A DNA stretch of 64,000 nt from JAVJRN01 sp040218415 (GTDB lineage: Bacteria > Bacteroidota > Bacteroidia > Cytophagales > Cyclobacteriaceae), in NCBI GenBank assembly GCA_040218415.1, contig JAVJRN010000075.1, forward strand, positions 177,919 to 241,918, given 5' to 3'. The position numbers and the translations under genes are program-made. The number at the start of each line of letters is the position of its first letter. The stretch's first letter is position 1. This document shows positions 9,638 through 17,514 of this stretch, in pieces. Under the pieces are notes generated by a model. That model made no database searches, had not been told where the DNA came from, and saw only the letters and a list, made by a program, of their open reading frames with translations.

Positions 9638-12019
9638 ATGAAAAAAATTCGACTTTTATTAACGTGTTTAACAATAGCACTGGGGATTGGACTGGGGCAT
9701 GCGCAAACGCTGTATTGGACGGTTGATGCCACTGGAGAAACCGGCACAATCCCATTTATCGACGATGCTGATGGAGCAAACACATCCACAAATTATACTG
9801 ATTGGGTAAACTATGCCGGAAATGCTGCAAATCAGCAAATAGCTTATGCTAACAATGAGCGTCACAGGCTTGCAGGGTATCCGAATAGTGTGGGTGGCCA
9901 AGTATTTCGGTTATCTCCCTGGAATGGAACGGAGAACAAAACCAATAACATAGAGTATGCCCGAAGAATAGGTAATACAACTGGAGCTCAAACGCTCTAC
10001 TTGGCTATGGTGGCAAGCGTAGTAACACTTACACCTCAAACATCTTCTTTTCCATTAGGATTTGCTGCTTATGGCGGTGGGGCTGCTGCTACTCGTACCT
10101 GGGGTCCTAGATTATTGATCAATAATAAGGACGGTGTGAATGGTAACTCAGCTAATTATGAATTTGGAATAGTGAAGGATAATGATGCAGGAAATAGAAT
10201 TTTCTCAACGGAGAAAACCTATATTGCTGATGGAGGAGGAGCAGGGACAAGTGCAGTATTCGTGGTAATGAAACTAACAATGGATGGTGATAACACTAAC
10301 GGAAACGACGTATTTCAATTATTTACCAGTACGTCTTTTCCGATTGAAGAGCCTGCAACTTGGGATTTAACCACTACAACTGGCGCTGATATTGATGTAA
10401 ACTCGGTTTTCCTTCGTGAGAAAATGGATTTTAATGGCGGACCTCAGGATCATAACTTCGATTTCAATGATATGAGAGTCGCGGACAGTTGGGATGCATT
10501 ATTTCCTACCACAACTTATGCCGGCTCAGCTTGGAGCAGCGGCAATCCTAACTCTTCCACAAGTGCTAAAGTAAATTCAAATTTGAGTCTTGCGAGCGAC
10601 TTGGTGGTGAATAATCTTGAAATTAGTGCTGGAGTCTCAGTAACAATTGCGGCTGGTCAGACTTTAGACGTTAAAGGAAATATTTCAGGCTCAGGAAACT
10701 TGGTAGTGGAATCAGGCGGATCTTTGCTGGTATATGATGGCAATACCTTGGGTTCGGTAACGGTGAAACGTAATAGCTCGTTCGAAGATGCAGCAAATAG
10801 ATATAGCTTCATCGGTTCACCCGTGGCAGGCTTTGACATTGCAGGTTTGAATTCGGGTTTTCATTATACCTACAATACATCGGATGATACCTACACTGCA
10901 GCAAGTGGCGTCATGACTCCTGGTGTTGGCTATACTTCAGCTGGAAAAAAAGCGCTAGAATTTGTGGGCACGCCAAATGTCGGTACGATTAACGTAACAT
11001 TAGATAACACAGGTGATCAATTCAATTTCATCTCAAATCCTTACACATCAGCGATTAGCAGGTCTAGTTTTGTTACCGCAAATAGCAATATAGACGGATC
11101 TATTTACCTATGGGATGATGGGGGATCGAATGTAGGCAAAAGAACAAATGCGGATTTTATTACCGTAACGAATGCTGGAGCTACAGGCGGATCAAATGGA
11201 AGTGGAGCTACTTTCGATGAAAATACGGCAATAGGCTCAGCGCAAGGTTTTCTGGTAAAAGGAAGTGCCGCCGGAGATGTTACTTTTACTGAAGCTATGC
11301 GTGTGATGGACAATAATGCCGATGGGAACTTTTTCAGACTTGATAATGAGCTGTATAAGTTCAAGTTAAACGTGGCAGGATCTGGAAATCATGACCAAAC
11401 ATTAATAGCATTCACTAACCAAGCCACTGATGGTTTTGATAGGTCTTGGGATGCTACAAAAATGCTACTTGGTGGTAGCTTAGGTTTATATACCAAAATG
11501 GAAGAGTCCAAATTGGCGGTTCAGGCTTTACCTTTAATTGAAGGATCAATCGATATTCTGTTAGGTTTACAAGTGATGCATGACGATGCTTATGTATTGA
11601 GCCTAGAAGACGTTAATATTCCAACTAGCTATACCATCACACTTATAGATAATAAGACCAACGAAATTGTAAATCTTATTGACGGAGAGGTGACATTATC
11701 ACTTTCATCGAGCGATCAAGATCGATTTACGTTGAGAGTGTCTTCTGTGAGTGACGTTCTTTCTATTGATGACCTATCGAAAAGGTTAAAAGCCTACATG
11801 AGTGAAAATCAATTGAACATTGAATCTCCATCAATAAAAGGAGAGGCATTCCTTACTGTTTTTGATTTTGGTGGAAGAATTTATACAAAGTCAAATGTAT
11901 CATTTGATGAAAATGGCCGCTCGAATATCAACGCAGCTTTCTTGAAATCAGGAATTTATATTGTTAAAATTCAAAAAGGGAAGAGCATTCAAACAACAAA
12001 AATTATCATCAATAATTAA
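9638..12019 (+). CDS. Secreted beta-rich protein with T9SS C-terminal sorting domain, function unknown
   Basis: 793 residues with a Sec signal peptide ('LLTCLTIALGIGLGHAQ'). The N-terminal part (about 25-290) is rich in Asn, Thr and Gly, with a 'DFNDMRVADSWDALFP' segment like those that close LamG/concanavalin-like folds. A run like 'LVVNNLEISAGVSVTIAAGQ' (about 325-365) resembles the short beta-helical linker common in Bacteroidota adhesins and autotransporters. The C-terminal about 75 residues ('LTVFDFGGRIYTK…GIYIVKIQKGKSIQTTKI') form a type A T9SS domain, so the protein is probably surface-attached or released. No catalytic motif was recognised; a carbohydrate-binding or surface-layer role is inference. 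It is followed 11 bp later by the PID-CTERM-like micro-protein gene, probably on the same transcript. Confidence 0.85.
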   Translation: MKKIRLLLTCLTIALGIGLGHAQTLYWTVDATGETGTIPFIDDADGANTSTNYTDWVNYAGNAANQQIAYANNERHRLAGYPNSVGGQVFRLSPWNGTENKTNNIEYARRIGNTTGAQTLYLAMVASVVTLTPQTSSFPLGFAAYGGGAAATRTWGPRLLINNKDGVNGNSANYEFGIVKDNDAGNRIFSTEKTYIADGGGAGTSAVFVVMKLTMDGDNTNGNDVFQLFTSTSFPIEEPATWDLTTTTGADIDVNSVFLREKMDFNGGPQDHNFDFNDMRVADSWDALFPTTTYAGSAWSSGNPNSSTSAKVNSNLSLASDLVVNNLEISAGVSVTIAAGQTLDVKGNISGSGNLVVESGGSLLVYDGNTLGSVTVKRNSSFEDAANRYSFIGSPVAGFDIAGLNSGFHYTYNTSDDTYTAASGVMTPGVGYTSAGKKALEFVGTPNVGTINVTLDNTGDQFNFISNPYTSAISRSSFVTANSNIDGSIYLWDDGGSNVGKRTNADFITVTNAGATGGSNGSGATFDENTAIGSAQGFLVKGSAAGDVTFTEAMRVMDNNADGNFFRLDNELYKFKLNVAGSGNHDQTLIAFTNQATDGFDRSWDATKMLLGGSLGLYTKMEESKLAVQALPLIEGSIDILLGLQVMHDDAYVLSLEDVNIPTSYTITLIDNKTNEIVNLIDGEVTLSLSSSDQDRFTLRVSSVSDVLSIDDLSKRLKAYMSENQLNIESPSIKGEAFLTVFDFGGRIYTKSNVSFDENGRSNINAAFLKSGIYIVKIQKGKSIQTTKIIINN

Positions 12020-12030
12020 AATCGACAATC

Positions 12031-12195
12031 ATGAAATTAAAGTATATAGCAACAATAGCATTGTCATTTTTGGCTCTTGTTCCAGTTTTAGCTCAAGGTG
12101 CACCACCAGCAACCCCGATTGATGGAGGTTTATCGCTTTTGCTCGCAGCAGGCGGAGCTTATGGTGTGAAAAAATTGATGAATAAGAAAAAGTAA
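12031..12195 (+). CDS. PID-CTERM-like sorting-signal micro-protein, 54 residues
   Basis: A small ORF with an ATG 11 bp after the T9SS protein gene and a TAA at 12193. It encodes a signal peptide (MKLKYIATIALSFLALVPVLAQ), a six-residue proline-rich spacer (APPATP), the motif 'PIDGGLSLLLAAGGAYG' and a basic tail (VKKLMNKKK). The motif plus hydrophobic segment plus basic tail is the tripartite layout of exosortase-type C-terminal signals. From memory, the 'PID' start with GGL…LLAAG matches the NCBI-named PID-CTERM protein-sorting domain of Bacteroidota. Almost no passenger remains between the two signals. It is followed 26 bp later by a U-tailed hairpin, which supports a real transcription unit. 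Function unknown. Confidence 0.75.
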   Translation: MKLKYIATIALSFLALVPVLAQGAPPATPIDGGLSLLLAAGGAYGVKKLMNKKK

Positions 12196-12220
12196 GTTTT
12201 CATTTGGTTTAAATAGTTTG

Positions 12221-12262
12221 AGCACACGCCAATTTTCTCGAATAGGTGTGTGCTTTTTTTTA
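12221..12262 (+). terminator. Rho-independent terminator after PID-CTERM-like gene
   Basis: Ten-base arms AGCACACGCC (12221-12230) and GGTGTGTGCT (12245-12254), paired with one G·T, enclose a 14-nt loop and are followed by a T-rich tract. It ends the transcript that starts at or before 9638. The rest of 12,196-12,496 holds no other convincing feature. Confidence 0.85.
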
Positions 12263-12496
12263 TCTTTTAAAATGATACGCTCTAAGGTGGGTATCGCTGG
12301 GAACTTAGGAACGGTGAGAATTAGGAATCGGCATTATGAATATGTCTTCCTTTTTAATGCTTCAGGTCTTTTAATGCTGAGCAATGAAAGTATTCTAATG
12401 GATTGGTGTCCCATTCAGAACTCCAATAACTTAAAATTTTCACAGTTTGGTACTCAGGTTAAAAACTTGAAAAGTGAGTATTTCTTCCACAGAATC

Positions 12497-13189
12497 TTAG
12501 ATACTTAGATCTAGATAGAAACCTTCCTTTCTTAAAAGTTCGTACTTGGCAGTATTGAAATTGTAAATGAAAGCGCCCTTCCGTGAGGCGCTTTTATCTT
12601 TTTTATCCGTTTTTATCAATAAGTCAGTGGAGAGGATCTTCTTTCGAAAGTTACGATCATCAATAGATTTGCCATAAATCGCGTCATACAAGCTTTTCAA
12701 TTGAGGCAAGGTGAAATCAGTGTTCAATAGTTCAAATCCCAAAGGATAATTTCTAGCATTCTGCCTGAGTTTTTCTATTCCCAAATCGATCATTTTTTTA
12801 TGATCAAGAATAGGTTGTGGTAATTTATCAAGGTCAAACCATCGCGCCCCGTGATTGGTGGCGATTTCCCGATTGAGCTTATCGAGCTTGATCAAGCTCC
12901 AATAAAGAATTGAAACTACACGTCCGCCAGGATCTCTATTTGTATTCCCATAAGCATGCAACTGCTCTAAAAAAACGGTTTTTAAGCCAGTAAACTTTTC
13001 TAATACACGTGCTGCTCCATCAGACAGATGCTCCTCTTCATTGACAAAACCTCCTATAAGAGACCAATCATTCGCAAAAGGCTCAAGTTCGCGCTGAAAA
13101 AGAAGCACCTTCAGGTTGTTTTCAAAAGTGTCATAACCAAATACTAAACAGTCGATCGCGACCCATATTTTCGGGTGATTGTATGTCAT
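12497..13189 (-). CDS. Nudix-domain transcriptional regulator (NrtR/AraR-like), probably of galactose use
   Basis: 230 residues. The N-terminal Nudix fold (about 5-145) carries a degenerate Nudix box at residues 47-69: G…E is kept, but the catalytic REUXEE core reads RVLEKF, so hydrolysis is unlikely. The C-terminal about 80 residues ('FTLPQLKSLYDAIYGK', 'RNFRKKIL', 'RKGAFIYNFN') match the winged-helix half of NrtR-type regulators. Family knowledge: Bacteroidota use such proteins as sugar regulators, for example AraR of Bacteroides thetaiotaomicron. It is divergent from galK with a 71-bp gap holding a perfect 29-bp palindrome, so regulation of galK and of itself is a strong inference. The effector is unknown; galactose or a derivative is the natural guess. 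Confidence 0.88.
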   Translation of the reverse strand: MTYNHPKIWVAIDCLVFGYDTFENNLKVLLFQRELEPFANDWSLIGGFVNEEEHLSDGAARVLEKFTGLKTVFLEQLHAYGNTNRDPGGRVVSILYWSLIKLDKLNREIATNHGARWFDLDKLPQPILDHKKMIDLGIEKLRQNARNYPLGFELLNTDFTLPQLKSLYDAIYGKSIDDRNFRKKILSTDLLIKTDKKDKSASRKGAFIYNFNTAKYELLRKEGFYLDLSI

Positions 13190-13217
13190 GATTCAAAAAT
13201 ACTATTTTGATTTTTAA

Positions 13218-13246
13218 TTTATAAACGTTAATTTAACGTTTATAAA
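13218..13246. promoter_or_regulatory. Perfect 29-bp palindrome, likely operator of the Nudix regulator
   Basis: Arms TTTATAAACGTTAA (13218-13231) and TTAACGTTTATAAA (13233-13246) are exact reverse complements around a central T. It lies in the divergent intergenic region, 15 bp before the galK start and 29 bp before the regulator start. Length and position fit a dimeric winged-helix operator. No second copy was noticed elsewhere in the window by eye. Confidence 0.8.
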
Positions 13247-13260
13247 CGAAAGCCCCGAAT

Positions 13261-14433
13261 ATGTCTACTGAGCATGAACTAGCCTCGCATGTTAAAAAAG
13301 TATTTATTGAGCAATTTGGTCAAAACCCAATACTGATCAAAGCGCCTGGAAGAATCAATATTATAGGGGAACATACCGATTATAACAATGGATTTGTACT
13401 GCCAGCCGCCACTAATCAAGCGATATATATAGCGATTGCAAAGGCTGAGAACTCACATTCAACACTCATTTCTTTAGACTTAAATCAAACACACATTTTC
13501 GATATTAATGAGCTGGTTATATCAAAAAATAAGCTTTGGGCTAATTACATTTTGGGTGTACTGGCGGAAGTAAAAAACGCCGGACATAAACTACACAATA
13601 TTCACATGGTATTTAGTGGCGATGTGCCTCGTGGTTCTGGCATGTCTTCATCAGCAGCTTTAGAGTGCGGTACGTGCTTCGGGATCAACGAGATTTTTGA
13701 TTTAAAAATCAATAAGCTAGATATGGTAAAAATGTCTCAGATGGCAGAACATAATTTTGTGGGCGTCATGTGTGGCATCATGGATCAATTTGCTAGTACG
13801 ATGGGAAAGCAAAGCCATGCAATGCTTTTAGATTGTAAAACGTTGGATTACAATTATTTTCCCATTTCAATGGAGGACTACATGATTGTCCTTTGCAATT
13901 CCAACGTTTCACACAGCTTAGCCGACTCTGAGTATAATACAAGACGTTTGCAATGCGAGGATGGTGTAAAAAAACTCAAGCGTTTCTATCCAGAAATTAA
14001 GAGCCTTAGAGATGTTTCATTGGATCAGTTGAAAGACAAAAAGAGTGCACTATCAGAAGTAGTATTTAAGCGATGCAAATACATTATTGAAGAAAATGTA
14101 AGAGTATTGGCCATGACCCGAGCTATGGAGAAAGCAGATTTCGAAATGATCGGAAATTTATTGAAAAGTGCTCACTACGGCATGCAATACGAATACGAAA
14201 TCACTTGCCCGGAAATAGACTTTATGGCTGCTTTTGCTAATGATAGAACCGATGTATTAGGTGCCCGAATGATGGGTGGAGGTTTTGGCGGATGCACCAT
14301 CAATTTTGTGAAGAGAGGCGCGGAAGACCAATTTATCAAAGAAATGAATGAAGCTTACAAGGCACAGTTTTCTAAGGAAACAACACCAATTAAAGTAATA
14401 ATATCAGATGGAGTTAGGCGTATTAATGTATAG
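13261..14433 (+). CDS. galK: Galactokinase
   Basis: 390 residues, the normal GalK length. GHMP-kinase motifs are the substrate loop 'APGRINIIGEHTDYNNGFVLPA' near residues 25-46, the ATP-binding 'PRGSGMSSSAALE' near 122-134, and the C-terminal 'GARMMGGGFGGCTINFV' near 337-353. The first motif is the galactokinase signature and separates it from mevalonate or homoserine kinases. It phosphorylates galactose to galactose-1-phosphate in the cytoplasm, the first Leloir step. galT, galE and a transporter are not in the window. Preceded by the 29-bp palindrome and followed by a clear terminator, it appears to be a single-gene transcript under the divergent Nudix regulator. It would use the galactose freed by the two GH2 enzymes and two GH53 enzymes of this window. 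Confidence 0.97.
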   Translation: MSTEHELASHVKKVFIEQFGQNPILIKAPGRINIIGEHTDYNNGFVLPAATNQAIYIAIAKAENSHSTLISLDLNQTHIFDINELVISKNKLWANYILGVLAEVKNAGHKLHNIHMVFSGDVPRGSGMSSSAALECGTCFGINEIFDLKINKLDMVKMSQMAEHNFVGVMCGIMDQFASTMGKQSHAMLLDCKTLDYNYFPISMEDYMIVLCNSNVSHSLADSEYNTRRLQCEDGVKKLKRFYPEIKSLRDVSLDQLKDKKSALSEVVFKRCKYIIEENVRVLAMTRAMEKADFEMIGNLLKSAHYGMQYEYEITCPEIDFMAAFANDRTDVLGARMMGGGFGGCTINFVKRGAEDQFIKEMNEAYKAQFSKETTPIKVIISDGVRRINV

Positions 14434-14493
14434 CTAACTTCAATCAACTATAATATTCAAAATTTTATACTTCATACTACTTACTTTAATCAG

Positions 14494-14524
14494 TCCAACC
14501 CCTTAGGGTTGGATTGTTTTTTTT
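14494..14524 (+). terminator. Rho-independent terminator of galK
   Basis: Arms TCCAACCC (14494-14501) and GGGTTGGA (14506-14513) with a 4-nt loop, then a run of T from 14517. The T-run is on the plus side only, so it serves galK rather than the convergent thioesterase gene. Confidence 0.9.
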
Positions 14525-14527
14525 ACC

Positions 14528-15076
14528 TCACTTGATTTCGAGTTGCGCATTATGGGAAGCAATCATATCCACGTAATCCTCCACTTTAAAGTCTTTTTCA
14601 TCAAAAATTCCTTTGCGATGTTTGAGCTGTTCTTGGCGAATAATACTCCTTGAAAACCTTCTGACACTTTCAACAGTATTTAAAATTAAACCTGGTACGG
14701 GTATGCTTTTTCCATGAAGATCTTTGGCCACCATGGTAAAATAGGAAGAGTTACAATGCTTGATTTCACCGGTTTGGATATTTTCGCTTTCCACTCTCAC
14801 GCCCACAATCATCGAAGTTCTTCCTGTAAAATTGATCATCGCTTTTAAGTTGATAAGCTCACCTACCTCGATAGGGTTCAGAAAGTCTACTTTGTTGACC
14901 GAGGCGGTCACGCAATAATTTCCTGAATGTTTTGATGCACAGGCAAAGGCTATTTGATCCATAAGGTTGAGCACGTAACCACCGTGAATTTTTCCACTGA
15001 AATTAGAGTGAGATGGCAACATGAGCTGAGTCATCACGGTTTCTGATGCGGAGGTAGGTTTGTATGATTTGGTCAT
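14528..15076 (-). CDS. Hotdog-fold acyl-CoA thioesterase (YciA/ACOT type)
   Basis: 182 residues. A single hotdog domain occupies about 10-135: 'LPSHSNFSGKIHGGYVLNLMDQIAFACA' carries the conserved N/G-x-x-HGG active-site region before the helix, followed by 'VTASVNKVDFLNPIEVGELI' and 'SMIVGVRVESENI…HCNSSYFTMVA'. This order is that of the cytosolic acyl-CoA hydrolase (BACH/YciA) family, which hydrolyses acyl-CoA to free acid and CoA. The C-terminal about 45 residues are a basic extension often seen in Bacteroidota members. It is convergent with galK and monocistronic as far as can be seen. Chain-length preference cannot be told. Confidence 0.88.
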   Translation of the reverse strand: MTKSYKPTSASETVMTQLMLPSHSNFSGKIHGGYVLNLMDQIAFACASKHSGNYCVTASVNKVDFLNPIEVGELINLKAMINFTGRTSMIVGVRVESENIQTGEIKHCNSSYFTMVAKDLHGKSIPVPGLILNTVESVRRFSRSIIRQEQLKHRKGIFDEKDFKVEDYVDMIASHNAQLEIK

Positions 15077-15291
15077 TTTGGTAGGTTGAGGGAGTGTTTG
15101 GTTAAAAATTGAGAGATGCGTTTACTAAATACAAAGCGAGCAGTCCCAAATAAAAATAGAGTATATTCAGCAGACCGTACATTAGACTTACCCTGTGTTC
15201 AAGGTACTTATTTGTGTACTATCTCGTTTACACAATATAGTTTTTTCGAAAAGCGAAATTGAGCTTGGTTAACGCGATGCTTTGCTGAAAA

Positions 15292-15666
15292 TTATTTGAT
15301 GGACTTGAAAGCGTATTTGATAAGCTTTTCCATGTCGACAAATGCTAGCGTTTTTTCATGTGTCGCTTCCAAAACCAATTGCGGTGCTTTTCCATCGCGT
15401 TCAGCCTCCGCCCAGCGTGATGCGCACAAACACCATTTATCGCCTGCTTTCAATCCTGGGAAATTATATTCCGGTCGTGGCGTACTCAAATCATTGCCCG
15501 CCAGCTTGGTATAAATTAAAAACTCTTCGGTCATAATTGCGCAAACTGTATGCGTTCCTGTGTCCATTGGGCCTGTATTGCAGCAACCATCTCTATAAAA
15601 ACCAGTCATTGGTGTTTCACTACAAGTTATGAGCGGTTCACCGAATACATTTTTGTTATCATTCAT
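15292..15666 (-). CDS. DUF2237-family protein
   Basis: 124 residues from the ATG at 15666; a further in-frame ATG at 15702 would add 12 poorly conserved residues. The protein covers the whole DUF2237 domain: 'NVFGEPLITCSETPMTGFYRDGCCNTGP', 'HTVCAIMTEEFL', 'GNDLSTPRPEYNFPGLK' and 'KWCLCASRWAEA'. Five conserved cysteines (CSE, GCC, WCLC) suggest metal or redox chemistry, but the family has no established function that I know of. It probably acts in the cytoplasm since there is no signal peptide. It is divergent from the CIA30-like gene with a short shared promoter region. Confidence 0.85.
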   Translation of the reverse strand: MNDNKNVFGEPLITCSETPMTGFYRDGCCNTGPMDTGTHTVCAIMTEEFLIYTKLAGNDLSTPRPEYNFPGLKAGDKWCLCASRWAEAERDGKAPQLVLEATHEKTLAFVDMEKLIKYAFKSIK

Positions 15667-15720
15667 ATTATACAAAACACTTTTTGTTTGATGTAGTTTC
15701 AACTTTTAAAGATAACACCT

Positions 15721-16257
15721 ATGGTATCTTCAATTATACTAATCATCATTTACCTCATGTCACCAACAGATTTCAAAGTGGACTTTAATGATTCTGAAAT
15801 ACAAGATTGGCAGGTAATCAATGATGGAGTCATGGGAGGATTATCCAAAGGGAGAACTGTATCGACCGAAGAAGGAGTCTTGTTTTCCGGCAGTGTGTCA
15901 CTGGCCAATAATGGCGGTTTTACCTCGTATAGAGGGCCTTACCGCAGATATGATTTAACTGATTTCAGTCAATTAGTCATCAAATACAAAAGCGAAGGAA
16001 TCTCTTTAGCTTTTCAAATGTCCGTTGATACAAGGTTTTACATCCCTAATTATAAAATTAGCTTACCAAATAGTGCAAACCAGTGGGTAACCAAAACCTA
16101 TAATTTGTCAGATTTCAAACAATATCAACTTGGAAATTTTACTGGAAGATCTTTTTCTCAAGAGAATAAGAAAGAGATTATTCGACTTGGTTTTATTACG
16201 AATGAGAAGAAAGAGGGTAATTTTAGTTTTGAGATCGATTTTTTTGAATTCCGGTAA
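15721..16257 (+). CDS. CIA30-family protein (complex I intermediate-associated protein 30 domain)
   Basis: 178 residues. 'FNDSEIQDWQVINDGVMGGLSKG' near the start and 'NNGGFTSYRGPY', 'LVIKYKSEG' and 'EIIRLGFITNEKKEGNFSFEIDFFEF' match the CIA30 beta-sandwich, which is related to carbohydrate-binding jelly rolls. Bacterial members are widespread and not shown to assemble complex I, so the family name should not be read as a function. The N-terminus is hydrophobic (about 1-15), giving a possible weak signal or membrane anchor. Divergent from the DUF2237 gene. Confidence 0.8.
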   Translation: MVSSIILIIIYLMSPTDFKVDFNDSEIQDWQVINDGVMGGLSKGRTVSTEEGVLFSGSVSLANNGGFTSYRGPYRRYDLTDFSQLVIKYKSEGISLAFQMSVDTRFYIPNYKISLPNSANQWVTKTYNLSDFKQYQLGNFTGRSFSQENKKEIIRLGFITNEKKEGNFSFEIDFFEFR

Positions 16258-16650
16258 GTGATGCTTTGGGACTTTATATTAGAATAATGTGCTGAATAAG
16301 TGTCTTCCATAGAAAGGCTCAAATAGGAGGCAACCTTGTATTCGGTGTTTTAGCGCGTTTTTTCAAGTTGAAAACAAAAAAATCTCAGTTCCAGACTTCT
16401 TAATCTGAAAACTATCAATTGGAGTTTTTTAAAAGTGCACGTAGGAGTTTGCTTTTTAAACAAAACTTACACAACGGAAGGCTACTGACTACCTGTATAA
16501 TTGTGAGATCAATTGATCAAAGAATGCGTATTAAATGTAATATTTGCCTCGGAAATATAGTGAATGAATTTATTGTACTTTTTTCCTAAGATCAACTTTT
16601 ATGAGGACAGAAAAAATGTTGCCAATCATCTTCTTACATAAACCATAAGT
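16258..16650. other. Intergenic region, 393 bp, nothing recognised
   Basis: Between the CIA30-like gene and the next secreted protein gene. AT-rich, with no ORF above about 40 codons with a plausible start, no U-tailed hairpin and no repeat family seen elsewhere in the window. It presumably contains the promoter of the gene at 16651. Confidence 0.45.
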
Positions 16651-17514
16651 ATGAAGGGTTTCTTTTTATTATTGATGCTTATTTTTGCTAGTTTGACTAC
16701 TTTCTCACAAAATGAACTTGCCGATGACTCCTTAAAAAGCAAAAAAGTCAAGCCCAATTACCTCACTTTAGGTGCTGGTTTTCATGCCTCAAAATTTAGA
16801 GATATTGCCACATCTCCCTTGTTTTATGAGGGCTTGGGAACAGTTTTTTCTCTAAGTGCTTTAACGAGCGATGATAGAGTAGAATCAGAGTTTGCATTTC
16901 AAAACTTGAATGGAATACACGGGGTTGTTGTTGGCAATGAATCAGCCATTTCTACTTTCAACCAGTCTATTTTGAGTTATAGCTATTTGTTGAGTTTTCG
17001 AAAAATATCTAATGAAAAATGGAATTTTAAGGCCGGCGCAATGCTCAATGCTTTATTAAATGTAAGGCAAAATGAATCTCTTTTTAACAACTCATTTGGA
17101 TTAGAATCTGTCAATACGCTTTTTGTCTCAGCACAGGCCAAAAGAGATATCTCGAGGAGTAAATTGGTCGTAAAAAAATGGCTTTTTCTGAAGATCAAAC
17201 TCAAACCTAAAGAGCGAGATATTTCCTTTAGATTCAATGTTGGTGTGGTTAACAATAACCTTCGAAATGGTTATGCTTATTTGAATCAGTCATGGATAAT
17301 CAGTGACGACAGTCAGGTTCTTGATGGATATAAGTACTCTTTTTTCTCGGGCACGCGGTTGACTACCGAGTGGAATTATACGAGACATCTTACCAATGGA
17401 AATGCGATCCGATTCGCATTTAATACAGATGTGTACAGCACAGGTAATCAGTTAGATAAGTTCGAAGCTGCGCATTATACAATGAAATTCATCTTATTAT
17501 TCAGAACAAAATGA
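16651..17514 (+). CDS. Secreted protein of unknown function, probable outer-membrane beta-barrel
   Basis: 287 residues. A Sec signal peptide ('LLLMLIFASLTTFSQ') is followed by alternating hydrophobic/polar strands ('YLTLGAGFHASKF', 'FRFNVGVVNNNLRNGYAYLNQSW', 'FSGTRLTTEWNYTRHL') that end in 'HYTMKFILLFRTK'. This looks like a small outer-membrane barrel, but no named family was recognised. Its stop overlaps the start of the S41 peptidase gene (ATGA at 17511-17514), so the two are translationally coupled and probably act together. Confidence 0.75.
   Translation: MKGFFLLLMLIFASLTTFSQNELADDSLKSKKVKPNYLTLGAGFHASKFRDIATSPLFYEGLGTVFSLSALTSDDRVESEFAFQNLNGIHGVVVGNESAISTFNQSILSYSYLLSFRKISNEKWNFKAGAMLNALLNVRQNESLFNNSFGLESVNTLFVSAQAKRDISRSKLVVKKWLFLKIKLKPKERDISFRFNVGVVNNNLRNGYAYLNQSWIISDDSQVLDGYKYSFFSGTRLTTEWNYTRHLTNGNAIRFAFNTDVYSTGNQLDKFEAAHYTMKFILLFRTK

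Noticed and set aside
12218..12508. 96-codon plus-strand ORF
   Set aside because: Starts inside the terminator of the PID-CTERM-like gene and overlaps the 3' end of the Nudix regulator; no domain or signal.
12497..13189. Catalytic Nudix hydrolase
   Set aside because: Nudix box lacks the REUXEE core, and a winged-helix-like C-terminal half is present.
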